Shown here: piece after piece, positions 16,331-25,093 of the stretch
Layout of the letters: each line of letters begins with the position of its first letter
Position numbering within the stretch: the first letter of the stretch is position 1
Origin: Paracoccus xiamenensis
GTDB taxonomy: Bacteria; Pseudomonadota; Alphaproteobacteria; Rhodobacterales; Rhodobacteraceae
Reading direction: 5' to 3'
Length of the DNA stretch: 64,000 nucleotides
Assembly: GCF_011308835.1 (NCBI RefSeq)
Contig: NZ_JAAOHY010000001.1
Span: forward strand, 558,001 to 622,000
Program-made: the position numbers and the translations under genes
Notes under the pieces: generated by a model
Databases searched by the model: none
What the model was told of the DNA's origin: nothing
The model's input: the letters and a program-made list of their open reading frames with translations, nothing else

Positions 16331-19300
16331 ATGGCCACCATCGTCTTGTCAGCCGTTGGCGCATCGATCGGCGCCGGTTTCGGCGGAACCGTCATGGGCC
16401 TTGGCGGCGCCGTCATCGGCCGTGCAATCGGTGCCACTGTTGGCCGGGTGATCGATCAGCGCCTGTTGGGCGCGGGCGCGCAGGCGGTGGAAACCGGCCG
16501 CATTGACAGGTTGCGACTGCAGACCACGGGCGAGGGGGTTTCGATCCCGCGCCTTTGGGGGCAAATGCGCATGCCCGGTCATGTGATCTGGGCAGCGCCA
16601 TTGACCGAGGTCACCTCGCGCCGTGGCGGTGGCGGGAAAGGCACCGGCCCGAAGGTCACCAATATTTCCTATCGCCTGAGTTTTGCGATGGCGCTTTGCG
16701 AAGGGCCGATCCTGGGTGTGGGTCGGGTCTGGGCCGATGGCGAGGAAGTGTCGCCTGCGGATCTGAACATGCGTGTCTATACCGGCGCAGGCGATCAGTT
16801 GCCCGACCCTTGCATCGCCGCGCATGAAGGCGATGACGCACCGGCCTATCGGGGCACGGCCTATGTGGTGATGGAGGAATTGAACCTGGAGCCCTGGGGC
16901 AACCGGATGCCGCAGCTGAGCTTTGAGGTTACCCGCGCGGCGCGTTCGGGCGAGGCTCTGTGCGATCAGGTGCGCGCGGTGGCGATGATTCCGGGCACCG
17001 GCGAATACTCGTTGGCCACGACGGCGGTCAGCTATGATCTTGGCTTTGGCGAGGCCGTACCGGCCAATAGCGCGACTGTGATGGCGCCGACCGACTTTTC
17101 CGCCTCCATGGACATTCTGGGGCGCGAGTTGCCGCGCGTCGGTTCGGTCTCGCTGGTGGTTTCGTGGTTTGGCGACGATCTGCGGGTGGGGCGCTGCACG
17201 CTGCGCCCGAAGGTCGAGGATGCAAGTCGCGACGGCGCGCAGATGGCGTGGCGCGCGGGTGGGATAGACCGTTCGGCCGCGCAGCAGGTTGCCCGCAAGG
17301 ATGACCGTCCGATCTATGGCGGTACACCGGCAGACGATTCGGTTATCGAGGCATTGCGCGGCATCGCCCAATCGGGCCGCAAGGCCGTGTTCTATCCCTT
17401 TATTCTGATGGAGCAGCTTGGCGACAACGGTCGCAGCGATCCCTGGTCCGGGGCCGCACATCAGCCCGTCATGCCCTGGCGTGGCCGGATTACCGCCGAA
17501 ATCGCGCCCGGTCGTGACGGCAGCCCGGACGGCTCGGCGGCGAATGTTCAGGACGTAAAGAAGTTCTTTGGCAATGCCACCCGCAGCGATTTCGCCGTTG
17601 AAGACGGCAAGGTCGTCTATCGTGGTCCCGACGAATGGGGGTATCGCCGCTTTATCCTGCACTACGCACATCTCTGCGGTGTCGCGGGTGGGATCGACAC
17701 GTTTCTGATCGGATCCGAGATGGTCGGGCTGACGCAGCTGCGCGGTCCGCAGAACAGCTTTCCGGCGGTTGAGGAACTGCGGCGTCTGGCGGCCGATGTG
17801 CGGGCGATCCTCGGCCCAGAAGTGAAGCTCAGCTATGCCGCGGACTGGTCAGAGTATTTTGGCTATCATCCCGGCGGAGGCGAGGCTTTCTTCCATCTCG
17901 ACCCGCTTTGGGCCGATCCCAATATCGACTTCATCGGCATCGACAACTACATGCCCCTGTCGGATTGGCGCGACGGAGAGACCCATCTGGACGCGGAGTG
18001 GCGCCGGATCGATGCCCATGGCTATCTGGAATCGCAGGTTGCGGGTGGGGAGGGGTATGATTGGTATTATGCAGATCCAGCCCATCGTGAAGCGCAGATC
18101 CGAACGCCGATCACTGACGGCGCTTATGACGAGCCATGGATCTGGCGCTATAAGGATCTGGCCAACTGGTGGGGTAAGCCGCATCATGATCGTCCGGGTG
18201 GGGTGCGTGCGGAAGATCCATCGCCCTGGGTTCCGCGATCAAAGCCGATCTGGTTCACCGAAATGGGCTGCGCGGCCTTGGACAAAGGGACCAATCAGCC
18301 CAACAAGTTCCTTGATGCGCTAAGCTCGGAATCGCAGTTGCCGCATTACTCGTCCGGGCGACGGGACGATGCCATGCAGGCTGCCTATATCCGTGCAATG
18401 ACGCGTTATTGGGGCGACGCGGAGAATAACCCGATCGGTCGCTATGGCGGGCGTATGATTGACATGTCGCGCGCCCATGTCTGGTGCTGGGACGCTCGGC
18501 CTTTCCCGGCCTTTCCGGGGCGCACGGATCTGTGGTCGGACGGCCCGGCCTGGGATCGTGGGCATTGGCTGAACGGGCGGGCAGGGGCGGCACCGCTTGC
18601 ATCGGTCGTGGCAGATATCTGCGCGGCCGCGGGCGTGACCTCGTTCGATGTGTCGGGGCTGTCGGGCGTGGTGCGCGGCTATGTCGCCAGTGCCGGCGAG
18701 ACGCCGCGCCAGACGCTGCAGCCGCTGATGCTTGCATACGGCTTCGATGCTGTGGAACGCGACGGCAAACTGCGCTTCACCATGCGGGACGGTCGCATCA
18801 GCGCCACCATAGACGAGCCGGAATTGGCAGAGCAGGAGACAGGCGCGCATGAGACCGTGCGCCTGGCCGAGGCTGAGATGACCGGGCGTCTGCGCCTGAC
18901 CCATGTCGCAATCGGTGATGCCTATACAACCTCGACGGTCGAGGCGGCTTTGCCGAATGATCCCTCGGCGGCTGTATCGGACAGCGAGATGCCATTGCTG
19001 ATGACCGTTCCCGAGGCGCGTGCGACAGCCGAGCGTTGGTTGGCCGAATCGCGGCTGGCACGCGATACGATCCGCTTCCGCTTGCCGCCCTCTCTGGGCA
19101 GGCTTGGGCCGGGAGACGTCGTGGCACTGACTCGACGCGGCGACAGTGCGCCCAAGCGTTGGCGCATCGAACGGGTCGAGCGGGCAGGGGCCGTGACCGT
19201 TGACGCCGTGATGACCGAACCCGGCATTTATCGTCCCGCCGATTTCCTGGAGGGAGGGATCAGTGTGCCACGTTATCGGCCACCGATGCCGGTCTGGTCG

Positions 19301-20197
19301 CTGATCATGGACTTGCCGCTGATACGTGGCAACGAGATCCCACACGCCCCGCATCTTGCGGCTGCGGCCAATCCCTGGCCGGGCTCGGTCGCAGTTTACG
19401 GTTCGGGCAGCGAGGACAGCGGCTTCACGCTGAATACGACGGTGCCGCGTGGCGCGATGATCGGGGTGACGGAAACCGTGCTTGCGCCGGCGCGGGCGGG
19501 GTTGATCGACCGGGGCCCGGGACTGCGGGTCAAGTTCGGTACGGGGGCCCTGGCGAGCGCCTCGATGCATCGGTTGTTGCAAGGGGCGAACCTGGTGGCC
19601 ATTGGCGACGGTTCGGCGACAAACTGGGAGATTTTTCAGTTCGCCCGGGCCGAGCAGTTGTCTTCCCGCATTTGGGTGCTGCATGACCGCTTGCGAGGTC
19701 AGTTCGGCACCGACGCGGTCATCCCAGAGGAGTGGCCGGCAGGATCCAAGGTGGTGGTGCTGGACGACGCGCTGAAGCAACTGGCCTTGGACCCTGTGAT
19801 GCTGGGTCAGCAGCGTTATTGGCGCATCGGACCGGCGTTGCGGGCCGTGGATGATCCCAGCTATCGGTTGCGGACTTCCTTGACCAAAGGCGCCGGCCTG
19901 CGGCCGTTGTCGCCCTGTCATCTCAGGCTGTCCGGTAGCAGGTTGAGCTGGATACGGCGCACACGTTTGTCGGGCGACCGCTGGGATCTGCGCGAGGTTC
20001 CGTTGGCCGAGACGCGTGAGGGTTATCTGGTGCGCGCCACGGCGGCCGATGTCACGCGTGAATTTGAAACGGTGCGACCCGAACTGACCCTGCCGCAGGA
20101 CCTTCTGGTCCATGCCGGACAGGGCGGGCTGACCATCTCTGTCGCCCAAATCTCGGACGAATATGGTCCGGGTCCTTCAATTACCAGGAGCTTCTGA
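16331..20197 (+). CDS. GTA large tail-tip/host-specificity protein (g15) with TIM-barrel domain
   Basis: A 1288-residue protein, the largest of the cluster. Residues 1-45 are Gly/Ala-rich and hydrophobic (GASIGAGFGGTVMGLGGAVI). A baseplate-like part follows, then a GTA-type TIM barrel from about residue 430 to 740, with FLIGSEMVGLTQLRG near 457, HLDPLWADPNIDFIGIDNYM near 520-540 and IWFTEMGCAAL near 640, which carries the acid expected for a glycoside-hydrolase-like site. The rest is a phage tail module ending in small beta domains. It forms the tail tip and contacts the recipient. GAGAGGAG precedes the start; the stop overlaps the DUF2793 gene by one base. Confidence 0.92.
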   Translation: MATIVLSAVGASIGAGFGGTVMGLGGAVIGRAIGATVGRVIDQRLLGAGAQAVETGRIDRLRLQTTGEGVSIPRLWGQMRMPGHVIWAAPLTEVTSRRGGGGKGTGPKVTNISYRLSFAMALCEGPILGVGRVWADGEEVSPADLNMRVYTGAGDQLPDPCIAAHEGDDAPAYRGTAYVVMEELNLEPWGNRMPQLSFEVTRAARSGEALCDQVRAVAMIPGTGEYSLATTAVSYDLGFGEAVPANSATVMAPTDFSASMDILGRELPRVGSVSLVVSWFGDDLRVGRCTLRPKVEDASRDGAQMAWRAGGIDRSAAQQVARKDDRPIYGGTPADDSVIEALRGIAQSGRKAVFYPFILMEQLGDNGRSDPWSGAAHQPVMPWRGRITAEIAPGRDGSPDGSAANVQDVKKFFGNATRSDFAVEDGKVVYRGPDEWGYRRFILHYAHLCGVAGGIDTFLIGSEMVGLTQLRGPQNSFPAVEELRRLAADVRAILGPEVKLSYAADWSEYFGYHPGGGEAFFHLDPLWADPNIDFIGIDNYMPLSDWRDGETHLDAEWRRIDAHGYLESQVAGGEGYDWYYADPAHREAQIRTPITDGAYDEPWIWRYKDLANWWGKPHHDRPGGVRAEDPSPWVPRSKPIWFTEMGCAALDKGTNQPNKFLDALSSESQLPHYSSGRRDDAMQAAYIRAMTRYWGDAENNPIGRYGGRMIDMSRAHVWCWDARPFPAFPGRTDLWSDGPAWDRGHWLNGRAGAAPLASVVADICAAAGVTSFDVSGLSGVVRGYVASAGETPRQTLQPLMLAYGFDAVERDGKLRFTMRDGRISATIDEPELAEQETGAHETVRLAEAEMTGRLRLTHVAIGDAYTTSTVEAALPNDPSAAVSDSEMPLLMTVPEARATAERWLAESRLARDTIRFRLPPSLGRLGPGDVVALTRRGDSAPKRWRIERVERAGAVTVDAVMTEPGIYRPADFLEGGISVPRYRPPMPVWSLIMDLPLIRGNEIPHAPHLAAAANPWPGSVAVYGSGSEDSGFTLNTTVPRGAMIGVTETVLAPARAGLIDRGPGLRVKFGTGALASASMHRLLQGANLVAIGDGSATNWEIFQFARAEQLSSRIWVLHDRLRGQFGTDAVIPEEWPAGSKVVVLDDALKQLALDPVMLGQQRYWRIGPALRAVDDPSYRLRTSLTKGAGLRPLSPCHLRLSGSRLSWIRRTRLSGDRWDLREVPLAETREGYLVRATAADVTREFETVRPELTLPQDLLVHAGQGGLTISVAQISDEYGPGPSITRSF

Positions 20198-20910
20198 TGA
20201 CCGATCAAACCACCTCTCGCCTGGCGTTGCCTCTGGTTCAGGCGGCGCAGGCCCAAAAACACGTGACAGTCAACGAATCGCTCGCAAGGCTGGATGGGCT
20301 GGTGAATCTGGTGTTGGGTAGCCTCTATCGCAGCACGCCTCCGGCGACGGTTGTCGATGGGGCCTGCTTCGCGGTTCCGCCCGGTGCCACAGATGCCTGG
20401 GCTGGAAAGGATGGGCATATCGCCATTGCCAGCAATGGCGGTTGGGTCTTTGCCGAAGCGCAGATCGGGATGAAAGCCTTTGTTACCGACATTGGCGTCA
20501 GTGCCGTGTTTGACGGTGATATCTGGGTCGAGGGCGCTTTGACTTTGGGCAGCTTTGGCTCTGCACTGGTCGCGCGTACGGCTGAAGTCGAGGTGACGCT
20601 GACAGCCGGCGACAGTTTCACGACCGATCTTTATATCCCGAATTCGGCAATGGTGATCGGTGCCACGGCGCGCGTTACCGAGACCATCGACGGCACGCTG
20701 ACCAGTTGGCGGATGGGAACGGACGGTGCCTTCGATCGCTTTGGTTCGGGGTTGGGAATCCAGCAGGGCTCCTGGGCGCGGGGCATGTTGTCGCAGCCCT
20801 TCACCTATTGGAGCCCGACGCCCATCATCCTTTCGGCCACGGGCGGGCAGTTTGCTTCGGGCAGACTGCGGATCGCCGCGCATTGGATGGAGCTGACCAT
20901 GCCGCGCTGA
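20197..20910 (+). CDS. DUF2793 protein, putative GTA tail fibre
   Basis: A 237-residue protein with the DUF2793 N-terminal pattern RLALPLVQAAQAQKHVTVNE, followed by ALARLDGL-like and the Gly/Trp-rich GATDAWAGKDGHIAIASNGG and GWVFAEAQIGMKAFV. The C-terminal half (VTLTAGDSFTTDLYIPNSAM to the end) is beta-rich and could bind a receptor. The start overlaps the g15 stop (TGATG), so it is translated with the GTA genes. DUF2793 proteins are found as fibre-like parts in Rhodobacterales phages and GTAs. The exact role is inferred from domain and position. Confidence 0.82.
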   Translation: MTDQTTSRLALPLVQAAQAQKHVTVNESLARLDGLVNLVLGSLYRSTPPATVVDGACFAVPPGATDAWAGKDGHIAIASNGGWVFAEAQIGMKAFVTDIGVSAVFDGDIWVEGALTLGSFGSALVARTAEVEVTLTAGDSFTTDLYIPNSAMVIGATARVTETIDGTLTSWRMGTDGAFDRFGSGLGIQQGSWARGMLSQPFTYWSPTPIILSATGGQFASGRLRIAAHWMELTMPR

Positions 20911-20962
20911 TGGGTTTCCTGCGCCACGCCTTTGCGCTAGTTTCTGCGGAAAGGAGGTGGCC

Positions 20963-21808
20963 ATGAACAGCCCCGCGACACCAATTGTCACCGCTGCGGC
21001 GCCCCTGGGCGGCGCAGCGCTTTGGCAGCAGATCTGTGCCGAGGCACGCGACGCGATCAAGACCGAACCCCTGCTGGGGGCCTTGATTCATGCTGGCCTG
21101 CTGCATCACGAGAACCTGCAATCCGCCCTTGCCTATCGCTTTGCGATGAAACTGTCGTCGGGCGAGATGTCGGGGCAGCTGCTGCGCGAGATCGCGGATG
21201 CAGCCTATGCCGCGCGACCGGAGCTGATCGCCGCCGCCGAGGCCGATTTGCGGGCGGTTTATGAGCGTGATCCGGCGACGCATCGCCTGTTGCAGCCGTT
21301 GCTTTTTTTCAAGGGCTTTCAGGCGCTTCAGGCCTATCGGATCGGTCATTGGCTGTGGACCGAGGGGCGGCGTGACATGGCGTATTTCGTGCAGATGCGC
21401 TGTTCCGAAGCGTTTGGCGTCGACATTCACCCCGCCGCGCGTGTCGGTCGGGGAATCATGATGGATCACGCCCATTCCATCGTCATCGGCGAGACGGCGG
21501 TGGTCGGCGATAACGTGTCGATGCTGCATTCGGTCACGCTCGGCGGAACGGGCAAGGCAGATGGCGATCGGCACCCGAAAATAGGCAACGGCGTGTTGAT
21601 CGGTGCTGGCGCCAAGGTGTTGGGCAATATCACCGTCGGGCGTTGCAGTCGCATCGCAGCGGGGTCCGTGGTGCTCAGCGATGTTCCGCCCTGCAAGACG
21701 GTCGCCGGGGTTCCCGCCCATATCGTCGGCGATGCCGGTTGCACCGATCCCGCCTTTGCGATGGATCACCTGATCGAAGTCACCGAAATGGAGGAGGGCG
21801 GCGCCTAA
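20963..21808 (+). CDS. cysE: Serine O-acetyltransferase
   Basis: A 281-residue cytosolic enzyme that makes O-acetylserine from serine and acetyl-CoA, the first step of cysteine synthesis. The N-terminal helical domain (LWQQICAEARDAIKTEPLLG) precedes the left-handed beta-helix: GVDIHPAARVGRGIMMDHAH, VIGETAVVGDNVSMLHSVTL, GGTGKADGDRHPKIG, GVLIGAGAKVLGNITVG. The active-site His residues lie in MMDHAH and DRHP. AAGGAGG (20951-20957) fixes the start at 20963; an in-frame GTG two codons earlier lies on the ribosome site. In R. capsulatus cysE also follows the GTA cluster, so the order is conserved. Its last four bases overlap the convergent sirtuin gene. Confidence 0.95.
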   Translation: MNSPATPIVTAAAPLGGAALWQQICAEARDAIKTEPLLGALIHAGLLHHENLQSALAYRFAMKLSSGEMSGQLLREIADAAYAARPELIAAAEADLRAVYERDPATHRLLQPLLFFKGFQALQAYRIGHWLWTEGRRDMAYFVQMRCSEAFGVDIHPAARVGRGIMMDHAHSIVIGETAVVGDNVSMLHSVTLGGTGKADGDRHPKIGNGVLIGAGAKVLGNITVGRCSRIAAGSVVLSDVPPCKTVAGVPAHIVGDAGCTDPAFAMDHLIEVTEMEEGGA

Positions 21809-22482
21809 CCCAGGCCCGCCACCCATTTCGGCACGATGTGCGTCGCCGGGCCAATCAGCTGTTCGTGAAAATCCCGGCTGACGGCGGACTGATCCAGGTT
21901 CAATTCCACGCAATGCGCGCCGGTGCGGCGCGCATGCTGTCCGAATCCCGCAGCCGGATAGACCTGCCCCGAGGTGCCGACAGCGGCGAAGATTTCGGCC
22001 CGTTCGATCGCTTGCCAGATCCGTTCCATGTGATAGGGCATCTCGCCGAACCAGACGATGTCCGGGCGCGCGGCTGCGGCACTGCATGCGGGGCAGGGGG
22101 TTTTCACATCGGTCTCTGCCGGGCTGGGCCAGCGATGCCCGCAGGCCGCGCAAAGCGCGCTTGCCAGTTCCCCATGCATATGAATGACATTCGTTGAGCC
22201 GCCGCGCTCATGCAGATCATCGACGTTTTGCGTGACCAGCGTCAGATCATGCCGCTTTGCGAGATCCGCTAGCGCGTGATGCGCGAGGTTGGGCTTTGCC
22301 TGTGCAGCTGCCGACCTGCGGGCATTGTAGAAACGGTGGACGAGGGCAGGGTCACGGGCAAAGGCTTCGGGTGTGGCCACATCCTCGATGCGGTGATCTT
22401 CCCATAGCCCGTCAGCGGCACGAAAGGTGCGTAACCCGCTTTCCGCAGAGATACCTGCCCCGGTCAGGACGACGATGCGCAT
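21805..22482 (-). CDS. cobB: NAD-dependent protein deacylase (sirtuin)
   Basis: A 225-residue bacterial sirtuin. The NAD-binding motif GAGISAESGLRTFR is at residues 8-21, TQNVDDLHERGG with HMHGEL (catalytic His) near residues 93-114, and a zinc site formed by CAAC near 119 and CPAC near 138. It removes acyl groups from lysines, for example on acetyl-CoA synthetase, using NAD. The length is typical of class III enzymes. The gene starts one base after the stop of a small secreted protein gene, so the two are probably cotranscribed. It runs against cysE and overlaps its stop by four bases. Confidence 0.94.
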   Translation of the reverse strand: MRIVVLTGAGISAESGLRTFRAADGLWEDHRIEDVATPEAFARDPALVHRFYNARRSAAAQAKPNLAHHALADLAKRHDLTLVTQNVDDLHERGGSTNVIHMHGELASALCAACGHRWPSPAETDVKTPCPACSAAAARPDIVWFGEMPYHMERIWQAIERAEIFAAVGTSGQVYPAAGFGQHARRTGAHCVELNLDQSAVSRDFHEQLIGPATHIVPKWVAGLG

Positions 22483-22782
22483 TCAGCGGCAATAGGCCTC
22501 GGCCGCGCCGGCGAAAGCCTTGTAGCGGGCCCAGAAGGCGTTGTCTGCGTCGCGTTTGGACATACGAACAACCTGCGCCTTATGCGGGTCGCGAAAGAAG
22601 GACGCTGCCATGCGCTGATCCGAGCGCGACAGCGTCTGGTTGGCCACCTGCTGGACGCATTTGCACAGCGTCGGCTGGCGTGCGCCGCGGTCGGATCGGA
22701 CGCAGGCGCTGTCGATCGGGCCAGCCACGGCCAGCGGCGTGGTCAGGATTACCGCGGCCGCGGCAATGAGCATACGATTCAT
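22483..22782 (-). CDS. Small secreted cysteine-containing protein, unknown function
   Basis: A 99-residue protein with a clear signal peptide (MNRMLIAAAAVILTTPLAVAG) and probable cleavage near residue 20. The mature part has four cysteines (CVRS, LCKC and the final YCR), which could form two disulfides in the periplasm. The rest is basic and helical (SRSDQRMAASFFRDPHKAQV). The start at 22782 follows GAGGAGA; the frame is open further upstream but without signal features. The gene abuts cobB (stop and start adjacent), so it probably heads a two-gene unit. I do not recognise the family beyond its general secreted, small, Cys-rich type. Confidence 0.78.
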   Translation of the reverse strand: MNRMLIAAAAVILTTPLAVAGPIDSACVRSDRGARQPTLCKCVQQVANQTLSRSDQRMAASFFRDPHKAQVVRMSKRDADNAFWARYKAFAGAAEAYCR

Positions 22783-22940
22783 CTCTGTCTCCTCGGGTCT
22801 GCCTGATGCCTTGTCGGCTTGTTGGGGGCGGCCTCGACCGGCACCCTGTCCAGAAAATCTAGCAAGAAATCCGGTTTCGCTCAATCTTTCGCTGGGCGCA
22901 GAGATCGCGCACCATCGGCGGGAACCTGCCATATGTGGTG

Positions 22941-23126
22941 TCAGGCCAGGCGCGGGTCATAGCCCGCCTGGCGAATCACGTTCTGGGCATCCGCAGGGTC
23001 CAGGCCATCGACGATCACCTCGTGCCGCTCCAGATCGACGGTGGCTGAGCCGCCTGCATCGCTTACAGCTTTCTCGATGGCGGCCTTGCAATGGGCGCAG
23101 CTCATGTCCGGTACGCTGAGTTTCAT
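22941..23126 (-). CDS. Heavy-metal-binding (copper chaperone-like) protein
   Basis: A 61-residue HMA-domain protein with the metal motif MSCAHCK (M-x-C-x2-C) at residues 8-14 and the usual beta-alpha-beta pattern (KAAIEKAVSDAGGSATVDLE, then VDGLDPADAQNVIRQAGYDP). Such proteins carry Cu(I) in the cytosol to a P-type ATPase. No ATPase gene is in the window. The start at 23126 lies close behind GGGAGACAGGG; an in-frame start 12 codons upstream gives an unlikely N-terminus. Mercury or other soft metals are possible ligands too. Confidence 0.88.
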   Translation of the reverse strand: MKLSVPDMSCAHCKAAIEKAVSDAGGSATVDLERHEVIVDGLDPADAQNVIRQAGYDPRLA

Positions 23127-23184
23127 CCCTGTCTCCCTGATTGCGGATGAAGGATGATCCACAGCCGCGCGTTCGGCAAGGTTT

Positions 23185-24870
23185 TCAGATCAGCGCGAAA
23201 CGATCCACGTCGACCATGCCACGATCTGTGATCTTCAGATGCGGGATGACCGGCAGGGCCAGAAAGGCCAGTTGCAGGAAGGGCTCGTGCAGGACCACGC
23301 CCAGATCTCGGGCGGCGGCGCGCAAGGCAACAAGGGCCTCGTGGACCTGCTCAAAACCCCACTCGCTCATCAAGCCGCCGATGGGCAGGGCCAGCTCGGC
23401 CTTGATGTCGCCATCCCGCGCCACGACGAAGCCGCCGCCGATTTCGGCAAGGCGCCGGGCGGCAAGGGCCATGTCCCCGTAATCCATCCCGACCAGTGCG
23501 ATATTGTGATGATCGTGACAGACAGTCGAGCCGATGGCACCGGTCTTCATCCCGAAACCGCGCACGAAGCCATTGGCGATATTGCCATTCTTGCCATGTC
23601 GTTCAATCACTGAAATCCGGGCGAGGTCGCGGGCGGCGTCGGGGCGTTGGTCGCCGTCGATCCGGCTTATGTCTTCGATCAGGTGATCTGTCAGGATGCG
23701 GCCGGGTTGAATGCCGATAACGGGCGTCGGGCCGGTGCCGGGCATGCGAAAGCTGTCAGCGTCAAGCGGCGGCAGGTGGACCGAGTTCAGCCCGACGGGT
23801 TCGCGCCGGCCGCGGCCGGCGAAGGCTGCCGCATCCGCCTCGATTCCGCCGCAGATCACGCGGCTGACGGTACAATTTTCCACATTCGACAGCATCACGA
23901 TATCGGCGCGTTTGCCCGGTGCGATCTGGCCGCGATCTTTCAGGCCGAACGCCTCTGCCGCCGACAGCGATGCCGCGCGATAGACCGCCAGCGGATCGCA
24001 GCCATGCCCGATCAGCCGGCGGATCATTGCGTCAAGATGCCCTTCTTCGGCAATGTCCAACGGGTTCCGGTCATCGGTGCAAAGACACATGTAGGGCGCT
24101 GTCAGTGGCGTCAGAACCGGTGCAAGTGCATCCAGATCCTTTGAAACCGAGCCCTCGCGGATCAGGATGCGCATGCCCTTTTGCAGCTTCTCGATGGCCT
24201 CGGCGGCGGTCGTTGCCTCGTGTTCGGTACGGATCCCGGCGGCGATATAGCCGTTCAGGTCACGTCCCGACAAAAGCGGCGCGTGGCCATCGATATGGCC
24301 GTCCTCAAAGGCGTGCAGCTTGTCCATGCAGACCGGATCGCGGGCCAGGACGCCGGGGTAGTTCATGAATTCCGCAAGCCCGATCACCGCTGGATCATCG
24401 GCGAGCGTCAGCAGCGCCGCCGTATCCAGTGCCGCGCCAGATGTCTCCATCGGCGAAGACGGCACGCAGGACGACAGGTTCACCCGCAGATCCATCAGGG
24501 TGTGGCGCGACGCGTCGAGGAAATAGCGGATGCCGTCGGCGCCGATCACATTGGCGATTTCATGTGGATCGCAGATCGCGGTGGTCACGCCGCGCGGTGT
24601 CACGCAGCGGTCGAATTCGGACGGCGTCACGCAGGAACTTTCCACATGCAGGTGCGTGTCGATAAAGCCGGGAACAAGCGTTTCACCGGTTACGTCGATC
24701 TCTGCCCGACCGTGATACTCTGCCCCGATGCCCACGATCCTGTCGCCGCAGATGGCAACGTCGCCGGTGATCCGCGCGCCCGTCACCATGCACCAGACGG
24801 TCCCCCCCTTCAGCACCAGATCTGCCGGCTGCTCGCCCCGCCCTTGGGCGATGCGGTCTTCGATGGACAT
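23185..24870 (-). CDS. ade: Adenine deaminase
   Basis: A 561-residue amidohydrolase. The metal motif is [14 protein letters not shown] near residues 70-83, then [20 protein letters not shown] and the later DDRNPLD, with Asp as ligand. The C-terminal part has the adenine deaminase-specific segments [20 protein letters not shown] and [20 protein letters not shown]. It converts adenine to hypoxanthine and ammonia in purine salvage. The start at 24870 ([13 protein letters not shown]) was chosen because it is preceded by AAGGAG-like sequence and matches the usual N-terminus; the frame is open 49 codons further. It stands alone. The 223-base gap upstream contains no recognised element. Confidence 0.93.
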   Translation of the reverse strand: MSIEDRIAQGRGEQPADLVLKGGTVWCMVTGARITGDVAICGDRIVGIGAEYHGRAEIDVTGETLVPGFIDTHLHVESSCVTPSEFDRCVTPRGVTTAICDPHEIANVIGADGIRYFLDASRHTLMDLRVNLSSCVPSSPMETSGAALDTAALLTLADDPAVIGLAEFMNYPGVLARDPVCMDKLHAFEDGHIDGHAPLLSGRDLNGYIAAGIRTEHEATTAAEAIEKLQKGMRILIREGSVSKDLDALAPVLTPLTAPYMCLCTDDRNPLDIAEEGHLDAMIRRLIGHGCDPLAVYRAASLSAAEAFGLKDRGQIAPGKRADIVMLSNVENCTVSRVICGGIEADAAAFAGRGRREPVGLNSVHLPPLDADSFRMPGTGPTPVIGIQPGRILTDHLIEDISRIDGDQRPDAARDLARISVIERHGKNGNIANGFVRGFGMKTGAIGSTVCHDHHNIALVGMDYGDMALAARRLAEIGGGFVVARDGDIKAELALPIGGLMSEWGFEQVHEALVALRAAARDLGVVLHEPFLQLAFLALPVIPHLKITDRGMVDVDRFALI

Positions 24871-25093
24871 ATGCCGCTCCTTTTTTGCAGCGATGATCGG
24901 GCAGGGTTGGGGCGACGTAAAGCCCCCCCTTGCTGCTGTGACCCGCGGGAACTCGGCCGGGTAGAGTGGTCGTTGCCGCGTTTCAAGCGGCGAATAGTTG
25001 CCTGACCGCCAAAACAAGCGAGCCGCGGCGCTTTAATGCAGCGAATGTCTGTCAGAACGGGGTAAGATCATTTTTCAGAGTGTCGGGGGGGTA

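Noticed and set aside
6345..20910. Interpretation as an inducible prophage
   Set aside because: No integrase, repressor, replication, lysis genes or att sites are seen; gene order and the flanking cysE fit a GTA.
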